Assembly (NCBI GenBank): GCA_948567375.1
Contig: OX419755.1
Coordinates: 47,386,291 to 47,450,290 of the forward strand
Source: Lunularia cruciata
Taxonomy: Eukaryota > Streptophyta > Marchantiopsida > Lunulariales > Lunulariaceae
Length of the DNA: 64,000 nucleotides
Direction: 5' to 3'
In this document: positions 56,383-64,000 of the stretch, piece by piece
Layout of the letters: the number at the start of each line of letters is the position of its first letter
How positions within the stretch are numbered: position 1 is the stretch's first letter
Program-made: the position numbers and the translations under genes
Notes under the pieces: model-generated
What the model was told of the DNA's origin: nothing
The model's database searches: none
Seen by the model: only the letters and a program-made list of their open reading frames with translations

Positions 56383-58840
56383 TCAATATATATATATATA
56401 TATTGCTAATTTTGAGCAATAAAAAGATGAGATTTGGCATGATGTAAGAGATGTAGATAAAATGTACAAGAAGGTGGAAGTAGGAAGAACATAAAACAGT
56501 GGTGTAGTAAAAAGAGAATTCAGAATAAGTGGATCTTGTCTATAATTAAAAAATAAGGGAGACAATCCTATACTTTCTTGCTTGAAATTATTATAGGTAG
56601 ATTTGGCAAATGTAAGACAAGTATCTCAATTGGTATGATGAATATTGACAAAAGCAACATATCTTCTAAGATGCAATCTACTCGTTCAGATTGCCCATCA
56701 GTTTGAGAGTAATAGGTTGTAGGTAATGTAATCTTGGTGTTGAGTATCTCTAAAGTATTTGCCAAAATTTGCCAATGAATAGAGGATCATACTCAAAGAT
56801 GAGAACACTTTGCATTTCATAGTGCTAGAATATAATATCAAAGTAAATCTAAGGCAGATTGAGGATATCCATTGTATTCAAAGTGATGCCAAGTGAATCT
56901 ATTTATTTTGCTTATTACCACAATTCCAAAATTCCTATATAGCCTTAGTTTGTATTTGGCAAGGATGTGATGAGGTCTAAGTTCACACGTTCTTATTGGG
57001 CAAATGAAATTGGTAATGGTTGAAGTAGTCCACCCAATTTGTGGTTGATTATCATATTTTATTGGTCCCACAAGGTAAGACAACCTCTTGAACCTCTCAT
57101 GCCATGTTTGGCTACCATCACTAACTCAATGTCTTGTCTACACCCATGCAACTATTGATTGGTAAGTCATGCTTCTTGAAGTTGCACAAGTTGTAGATCC
57201 ACTATAACTAGAACATAGATTTAGTTCTTGCAAAATAAAAGACCGTCATTGAAAGAAAAGTTATTGTACTCCTTTTCACGTGCTACAAGGAAACTTTGTA
57301 TAAGATGAAAGAAGATATAATGTTGTAAAGAAGTCTTGAACTCTATTTGGAACTTTTAAGTTAGAGAAAATTGTGGTATTTTCCAATATTATGAGAGATT
57401 CAAGGAAAATTTTCAAATCAAGTTGTTATGACAAGGCATCAAAAATGACATGGAACTTTCATGGTTTGTACTCAAACTTGATATCAACTAATTGTAGATA
57501 GCAACTCTTCATGTTTCATCAATGATGCAAACTCCTCCCATCAATGATATAGACGCTTCACATGTTCCAAATGCAAGGTCTAATTATGCTCCATTGCAAG
57601 TTATTCTTGATCTCAAGAAAAATAATTCATTTTTTTTGCATTTAGTTATATCATTGACTCTTCACATGCTCTAAGTGCAAGGTCTAATTAGTATGTATAA
57701 TCAATTGTTTCTCCAAGAGATAATATCTCCACATCTTTGTTATGTATACCATAGCAAGTTATTCTTAATCTTAAGCAAAATAGTTCCTTTTTGTTGCATT
57801 TAGTTGTTGAAATACAAAGGTAATGATATGCAACCTATTTAGGAATTTTTCTTACAACACAACTCCAATTGCAAAATAAGGAGTATCAAAATCAATCACA
57901 CAAGGTAGTTGAGGATCATATGGTTGGAAGATGGATCATGAAGACACCATATCCTTAAGTTTTTTTAATGTTTTTTTTGGCTTGGTTATACACTCAAAGC
58001 TTGATAGCCTCTCCAAGAGATCCATTAATGTAGTGGCCACATAAGCATAATAGTAGATGAAACATTGGTAAAAGCTTACAAATCCTTCAAATCCTTGGAC
58101 TTCTATAGAATCCTTAGGAGTAGACCAATAGATAATAATCTTGATTTTCTTCTTGTCCATCTTGATCTACTCTGCTAAAATCAATGGCCTAAGAAAGCAA
58201 CTTCTTTTCCCATACAATACACTTTGGATTTCTTGCAATAGAATTTTTATTGTTGCATTCATCTCAAGACCTTTAGTATGTGGTTCTTATGTTCTACATC
58301 CATCTTATCATAAATTAAAATATCATCAAATAATAACCACATATTGATTCAATAGTACTTCTCACATCCAATGCATTTGATCCATGAAAAATACTAGAGC
58401 ATAAGTGAGTTCAAAAAGTAAAACTTTACATGCAAATGAAAATATCTTGTACAAAAGGCAAAAGGCAATTTTTGCATATCTTCCCAGTCAATTGGAATTT
58501 TTGAATAGCCATTTCAAAATTCAAACTTAGAGAAATTAGTGTGCTCTACTTAGTTGATCTAACAAGTCAGCAATCCAAGGCAAAAGATAAACATTCTTCA
58601 TTATTTGTTTACTAAGACCACAATAATCAACACAAAATCAAAGCACTTTAACCTTCTTTGGTACAAATAGTACTAGTGCTCCTCAAGAAGATGTACTCTA
58701 TTGTATAAAATTTTTCTCCAACAACTTGGTCAATGTTTTTTAGAGTTCTTCTACCTCTTTTGGTAAGAGCACATAGATTGGTCTACTCATTGAAGTATTT
58801 TTTTGCAATAGCTTGATCTTGAGGTGCATAAATCAATCAA
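56383..58840 (-). pseudogene. Element F pol remnant
   Basis: The minus strand, read downwards from 58840: RT finger and palm fragments, then the tether YWSTPKDSIEVQGFEGFVSF (58160-57936) and RNase H remains (YDPQLPCVIDFDTPYFAIG near 57930-57850). The integrase follows with CELRPHHILAKYKLRLYRNF (56838-57083), TTYYSQTDGQSERVDCILED with the catalytic Glu kept (56568-56765), and FFNYRQDPLILN (56383-56565). Frames are broken many times. Confidence 0.75.
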
Positions 58841-58864
58841 AGGGTAGTTATTTTGGAAGATTAT

Positions 58865-59097
58865 CAAGAAACAACCAAGAAGATTGACAAGAAACCCTTT
58901 TAGAAGTCACCTTTCTTAGAGTACAAGCTAAACTAACTGTCTACTTAGCATCCAAGCTACTCATTCCTTTTGAAGTTTCTAAAAGGTCCTCACTAAGAAG
59001 CTTCTTGGATGTTTCTAGAACTTTCTTAGAATTTCTATGTATATGCTAGTTCTACTTTCTTTTAGCTATTCTAAGCTTTGGCTAACTCAATATTATT
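58865..59097 (-). repeat. Element F 5' LTR fragment
   Basis: Similar to the AAGCTT-module and TG-proximal part of the LTR at 55532-55897 (shared TTCTTAGA.TACAAGCTAA, GCTTCTTGGATG, GGCTAACTCAA.ATTATT). The other LTR end and the primer site are gone. Confidence 0.65.
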
Positions 59098-59336
59098 TTT
59101 ATAAGCTAGGAAATAAAGGTTGAATAAGATCAAGAGATTGTAATCATGAGTAAGAGATTGGTAGAGTCTTTGTAGTAACTATTAATATGTATAGAGGATT
59201 TGGGAAGTGAGAGTAGATATAGCCTTTGCTCTTGTTCATAAGCATCTAGATCTTCCTCTATATTATGCTAAACCTACTCACACCAATGGAATCTAGACAC
59301 TACTAGGTGAGCCAATGATAGGATAGAATCTTTTAA
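59098..59336. other. Short spacer, nothing recognised
   Basis: No coding or repeat signal beyond AT richness. Confidence 0.4.
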
Positions 59337-59761
59337 TGTTTTGGGGATAGAAGAAACCCCAAGAGAAAACAAAGCTTCATCCCTCAATACTCCAATGCCC
59401 CAAAGGAGCACCTTGTCTTTATTATATAGCAAAGAGTATTCACTCAAAGGGAGTTAGTTACATCCTTGGATCATATACATGAATTGGTGACATGTCAATG
59501 ACCTCCACCCTTAGATTAGTTGTATGGATTAGTGACACATTGATCCTTGTACTATTTGGTTGGTCAAACAAGTTTGACTAGAGGGAATATTTAGAGAATA
59601 TTCTTCTACGAAGCTCAATATAGCATGGGTGAGGTATCGATAGAAAGCTCTTAATGAGACAAACATGGGGAAAAGGAAACACTTGCTTGTCCAAAGGGGT
59701 TAATCTTTCATTTCTTGGGGCCTAATTCATCCATGTACACTTCCAAAATTGACTCCAAAAG
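59337..59761 (-). repeat. LTR fragment of the D/G family, interrupted by element G
   Basis: About 425 bp related to the terminal half of the D/G LTR (plus strand: CCAAAGGAGCACCTTGTCTTTATTATATA, GACATGTCAATGACCTCCACCCTTAG, GCCTAATTCATCC). It ends where the LTR of G begins at 59762, so G appears to have inserted into it. The rest would lie beyond the window. Confidence 0.7.
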
Positions 59762-60500
59762 TGGAATAATCCAAGGACAAGAGAAGAGAGAAAACACAAA
59801 TTTCACACTTAGTCATCCGATGCTCCAAAGAAGCACCTTCTCTTTATTATATAAACAAAGAGGATCTCCTCCAAGGAAGCTCCACCATAGGATTAGGCAC
59901 ATAGATATGTGATATGTCAGCAAGCTCCACCCTTGGATTATTTACTTGGATGGGTGACATGTCCGTCCTAGTCCTTTCTGGTTGGTCAAACAAGCTTTGA
60001 CCAAAGGGAATCTTTTAGGGAATCTTCTTGTAGGAATCTCAAAATCAAATGGGTGAGGTACCGTTGGAAAGCTCTTGATGAGACAAACCATGAGGAGGGA
60101 TGGACAGCCTTGCCTTTGTTTTGGGGGGGAAACTTGTTCATTTTTTAGGCCTAATTCATCCGTTTAGGCCTCCAAAATTGCCTTCAAAGATTTCAGGCAT
60201 ATTTTGGTTTGTACTCTATGGATAGAAGTCCCCTTTTGGTGATATCTTTTTCTTATCTGTTTATTCCATCATATGTAACATCCTTCCATATGTTACCAAA
60301 CCAATTCTCACCTTTAAATCATATGTCTAGCTATTGTTTCTAAGGTTTTCAAATCTATTTTGATTTCTACCCTATTAGTAGAAGTACTCTTTTGGTGATA
60401 CTTTTATTTGATCTATTTTGACCATCATGTGTAACATCATTCCAAATGTTACCAAACCAAATTTCACATCTAGATCATATGGCTAGCTCTTGGTATTATA
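59762..60500 (-). repeat. Element G 3' LTR
   Basis: 739 bp. On the plus strand it begins TGGAATAATCC and ends TCTTGGTATTATA (family TGTAATACC changed to TATAATACC on the minus strand). On the minus strand AAAAGGAGAGAGG lies just before it as polypurine tract. Confidence 0.85.
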
Positions 60501-60513
60501 GACCTCTCTCCTT

Positions 60514-60711
60514 TTAAGACGTAACATCCTCGTTGTGCAATTGTTGCTCAAATGCTTGCACTAACACCCGTGCATATGTCAAATTGGCAGCAGGCTCCCA
60601 GGTTGCTTCATAGAGGGAGTAACATTTCCATTCTACTAGATATTCCACCCGTGGATGGCAAGTACCACGCATATAATTTTGGAGAATACGCTCCACTTCA
60701 TATTCCTCCAT
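60514..60711 (-). pseudogene. Element G chromodomain
   Basis: Open for 65 codons: MEEYEVERILQNYMRGTCHP, RVEYLVEWKCYSLYEATWEP, AANLTYARVLVQAFEQQL. All landmarks of the chromo fold are visible (EYEVE.IL, YLVEWK, ATWEP). The Gly after WK is Cys. It would bind methylated histone H3 and steer integration. This is the C-terminal module of the integrase. Confidence 0.9.
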
Positions 60712-60999
60712 GCCATCAATGAGTGTCGGACAAGGTCAAATGTCTTGTGTGGAATGACATTGGCCTAATTGGGAAGCATATCTGCATAGTAGGGAAACAT
60801 GGAACACTAGATGGATCTTCATGTGTGGTGGTAGCTCAAGGTGATAGGCCACATTGTTGACTCAACAAAGAATCAAGAAAGGCCCAATAAAATGAGGTTT
60901 GAGCTTACGAGGTCCAACTAATGTGAGGTTGGTTGTTGATAGCCACACCTGATCCCCAACATTGAACTCCATGTGCCTACGGTGTGCATCAGCATACTA

Positions 61000-62058
61000 C
61001 TTCTGTCAATTTTGTGCAATCTGTAATCTATTCTTGGTGCTCTCCACACCTTGCTAGATTCTAGAAACAAATGTGTTGACTGCATCGACCTTGGTAGCCA
61101 TCGGTCGGATCTTCATCAAGCTAGAAGGTGTGAAGAGATGCTCACCATACATGATGAAGAATGGAGTGACTTGGGTGGATGCATTTATTGAATTGTTGTC
61201 AGTGAATTTCACCGACAAGAGTAGGGTGTACCACCTCTCTTGCTCTTCTAAGGTGAAGTTGCATAACATGTCTTCAATAGTGCAATTAGCCTGCTCTATT
61301 TGTCCATCTGTTTATGGGTGGTAAGTTGTGGACATGGCCAACTTGGTTTTGAAGAAACCAAAGAGTGTCCACCAAAACAAACTAGTGAATTGAGTACCTC
61401 TATTGGTGATGAGTACTCAAGACTAGCCATGGTGAGAGAAGACTGCATCTAAGTATAACTGAGCTAGTTGTGGAGCTGTCACTTCCTTGGTGGTAGGGCA
61501 TACATGAATCATTTTGTTGAGCTGGTCCACAAAGACCACAATGGAGTCAAACCTTGAGGTGGTCTTGGGTAATTCACAAACGAGATCCATACTCACATGT
61601 TCCCAACGTTGGGTAGGAGTGGGGATAGGTTGAAGGAGCCCTGTAGGAGCTTGATTAGAAGCTTTATTCTGTTGACAAAGAAGGCAATTGCGCACATAGT
61701 CCATCACGTTGTTGCTCATCTTAGGCCAATAATAATGGCATTGGACTACATCCAAGGTCTTGTCTATTCCGACATGACCTACAATGGCCAAATCATGACA
61801 TTCCGCTAGAATGGCATTGCATAATTTTAGGACATTTGGGATCCGTAATCTGCCATCACAAAAAGTGAGTCCTTGGGTGCTGGTGACGCCTTTGGATGAT
61901 TGTGCTTCTACAATTAGAAGATAAATTTTTGTAATAGCCAAAATCTCTGGCCAAAATTCAGGGTTAATCTTAACCTCTACCACCAAGTTGTTTGTCATTG
62001 GCATGCAGGTGAATGCATCTACAAGTTGTTTCTTACTTTCTACGTAGGTGATTTTCAT
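61000..62058 (-). pseudogene. Element G integrase
   Basis: The block 62058-61423 reads an N-terminal zinc module (CHDLAIVGHVGIDKTLDVVQ; NCLLCQQNKASNQ, His and Cys pairs kept). The core start follows with MDLVCELPKTTSRFDSIVVF and APQLAQLYLDAVFSHHG. In the next frame VLITNRGTQFTS shows Asn at the second catalytic Asp position, and DGQIEQANCTIEDM keeps the Glu. The tail (FFIMYGEHLFTPSS; DAVNTFVSRI, 61269-61054) leads to the chromodomain. The break between blocks contains stops, so no full-length enzyme could be made. Confidence 0.85.
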
Positions 62059-62112
62059 GTTGAAGTATTGTCGCCGCTCTGCCCACCAAATCTGGTGACG
62101 AGATAGATCCTT

Positions 62113-63400
62113 CTACGTCTTGAGGTAGACTAGAGGTTTATAGTCTATCTCTACTACAAATGCCTTCTTGCCCAAATAGTGCTTCCAATGCTTGGTTGCA
62201 AGAACGATGGCCAACTCTTCTTGTTCTATGGTGTGGTAGTTGCACTTTGTAGTTAACAACTTTTGAGAGAATAATGCAATTGGATGCCATCCATCATGCC
62301 ACTCTTGTTGTAGGACTGCTCTTATTGCTATGCTTGATGCATCTATAGCCAACTTGATTGGACATTTTGGGTCATACAACTTCAAGTTTGGTGCATGTAG
62401 CAAGGTAGATTTCAATTCTTGAAAGACCAACTCTTGGGCGGTTACCCATATCCACTTCTTCCCCTTGCCAAGTAGTGTTGTTAAAGATTGTGCAACCTTG
62501 GAGAAGTCCTTGATAAATCTATGATAGAATCCCATCAACCCCAAGAAACTCTTGAGTTGAGTTTGGTCTTCTAGGGCACTCCATTTTTGAATGACCTCAA
62601 TTTTATCCGTCAATAATTGAATGCCCTTTGCACTTACTCTATGCCCCAAGTAGTCTACTTCAAACTTGCCAAACTCACACTTATAGATTTTGGCATACAA
62701 TCAATTATGTCTTAGAATCTGGAGGACTTTCTCATAGATGTCGTTTGTGTTCCATCATTGTGCTATTATATACTAAGATGTCATCCAAGAAGATGATAAT
62801 AGACTTATCCAAGTATGGACAAAATATGTCATTCATTAGACTCATGAAAGTGGTAGGTGCATTGGTGAGGCCAAAAGGTATCACAAGATACTCAAAGTGG
62901 CCATACTTGGTTCAAAAGGCAATTTTGTACACATCCTTCTCTGCAATTCGGATTTGATTGTAACCACTCCGCAAGTTCAATTTGGTGAATTATCTTGCTC
63001 CATGGAGTTGATCAAATAGGTCATCCATGTGAGGTAAGGGGTATTTTTTCTTCACTGTTTATTGATTGAGACCCTAATAGTCAATGCACATGCGCATTGT
63101 ATCGTCCTTCTTCTTCACAAACAAGACAAGAGCCCCATATGGTGATATGCTAGCTTAGATGAACCCTTTCAGCAGCATCTCCTCAATTAGAGTCTTACAC
63201 TCCTCCAACCCATGAGGTAAAAGGCAATATGGGGCCTTACAAGGAGGTATCCTCCCCGGGAGTGTCTTAATTTTATGACCTACTCTCCTTTTTGGTGGTA
63301 ATCTTGGGAGTAGATCATTGGGAAAGACATCTTGAAACTCATCCACCACATCTTTCAATTTCTCAAGAATTTGTCCATCAAGTTGTGCACTCTAGGCTTC
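62113..63400 (-). pseudogene. Element G reverse transcriptase and RNase H
   Basis: The minus strand 63358-63155 reads DEFQDVFPNDLLPRLPPKRR, CLLPHGLEECKTLIEEMLLK and GFI. A palm region follows with an Asp-Asp box as FLDDIL (about 62785). The block 62700-62113 reads YLGHRVSAKGIQLLTDKIEV, LKSFLGLMGFYHRFIKDFSK, then RNase H: KLAIDASSIAIRAVLQQEWH, TIEQEELAIVLATKHWKHYL and VEIDYKPLVYL. It is better preserved than the copy in D, but frames are still split. Confidence 0.85.
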
Positions 63401-63616
63401 TCTTAGTAGACCCATGAAACATCTATTGGTCTTACACACAATTGCCATTCCTATGAGATATAGAGGCAGTTCTTGCCTATGTGATTTTTCTCTAACCTTA
63501 ATGATTGACCATTGGTGGGTTCTCACTACTTTCTTCCTCCCTCCAATCTACCATAGGGTTGTAATGCTCCATCCATGGCACGCCTAGATTGCATCATAAT
63601 GAGCTAATTGTATCAC

Positions 63617-63971
63617 TCACCACTCAATTGCTTCCTGATATTCTCCTATAGAGAGTGTTACCCATCTAGGTAATGATTCAATCCTCTTTGTTTGCCTATT
63701 AGGTAACTCTACTTCTTCACTCTCATCTCTCTCTAGATCCATTCCCAATCTTATTACAAGAAAGCAAGACAAGAAACACTCTATTGCTCTTGGATCTATT
63801 AATACTCTCACTTGATTGCCTTCTAGGACTCCATTCACAACAATCAATTATGAGGTTGCTTTTCAGGACCTTTGCGTGTTTTTTTTCTTCCTTCCCTCGC
63901 TTCTTTGCTTCCTTATTCAGCCAATAAGGCCACAAGGTACATTTACTGGCAATCTTTGTTTTCCAAAGCAA
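63617..63971 (-). pseudogene. Element G protease, N-terminal side
   Basis: Reads MIVVNGVLEGNQVRVLIDPR then KDESEEVELPNRQTKRIESL-like sequence (63847-63617), overlapping a second frame to 63971. The catalytic triplet position is Asp-Pro-Arg, so it is inactive. The zinc knuckle of gag would lie just beyond the window edge. Confidence 0.65.
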
Positions 63972-64000
63972 TTTCCACCTCCTCTTCTTTAGTGCGCCTC

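Larger units (their letters stand above)
55532..59097 (-). mobile_element. Element F: internally deleted Ty3/gypsy element, E-family relative
   Basis: A 3' LTR (55532-55897), integrase, RNase H and RT on the minus strand, then an LTR fragment (about 58865-59097) joined directly to RT. Gag, protease, the primer site and part of the 5' LTR are deleted. It is the most diverged member of the B/C/E family here, with an AT-biased drift. Confidence 0.75.
59762..64000 (-). mobile_element. Element G: Ty3/gypsy chromovirus of the D family, cut by window edge
   Basis: 3' LTR (59762-60500), polypurine tract, chromodomain, integrase, RNase H, RT and protease on the minus strand; gag and the 5' LTR lie beyond 64000. 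It is better preserved than D, with long open blocks of 65 to 211 codons. Confidence 0.88.

Overview
The window looks like nuclear DNA of a land plant. It holds one intron-rich, plant-type sulfate transporter gene inside a dense, AT-rich bed of decayed transposable elements. These are several Ty3/gypsy LTR elements with initiator-Met-tRNA-type primer sites and chromodomains, one long non-LTR element (LINE), and a degraded PIF/Harbinger DNA transposon. A non-flowering plant such as a bryophyte is my guess from the flavour of the elements; the sequence alone does not settle it. I saw no tRNA, rRNA, CRISPR array or prokaryotic-type operon.

Layout. 1-3.35 kb: degenerate minus-strand Ty3/gypsy element (element A) whose integrase is followed by a decayed PHD finger. 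3.35-7.99 kb: two 3' halves of one LTR family (B minus, C plus) placed head to head, forming a large inverted repeat. 8.0-10.7 kb: AT-rich DNA with no gene seen. 10.7-13.9 kb: degraded minus-strand coding DNA of coiled-coil or gag-like character with a 144-bp tandem duplication. 15.39-18.64 kb: LINE with ORF1 and ORF2 in one frame, divided by a single TAG. 18.7-21.0 kb: unassigned. 21.07-28.31 kb: a 17-exon SULTR4-like sulfate transporter on the minus strand, which I could splice into a 705-residue open frame. 28.4-30.2 kb: its upstream flank and unassigned DNA. 30.24-35.70 kb: a full-length but dead chromovirus-type element (E) with both LTRs, primer site, polypurine tract and near-perfect target duplication. 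35.75-36.50 kb: a solo LTR of a second family with a perfect 5-bp target duplication. 36.5-40.4 kb: low-copy DNA with a duplicated stem-loop. 40.4-44.6 kb: remains of a PIF/Harbinger transposon (Myb/SANT-like partner ORF plus transposase) invaded by an LTR fragment. 46.01-53.33 kb: a full-length element D (plus) with a solo LTR of its own family nested inside it in reverse. 55.53-59.1 kb: internally deleted element F (minus). 59.3-64.0 kb: an LTR fragment and element G (minus, same family as D), which runs off the right edge.

The only gene that looks functional is the sulfate transporter. The rest records repeated retrotransposition, nesting, LTR-LTR recombination and decay. Many lost residues fit G-to-A or C-to-T change (Cys to Tyr, His to Tyr, Arg or Trp to stop), as expected for methylated, silenced elements. 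The items most worth a second look are the integrase-linked PHD finger in element A, the two TAG-CAATT stops in the LINE, the GC-AG intron in the transporter, and the Asn found at the second catalytic Asp position of integrase in both D and G.
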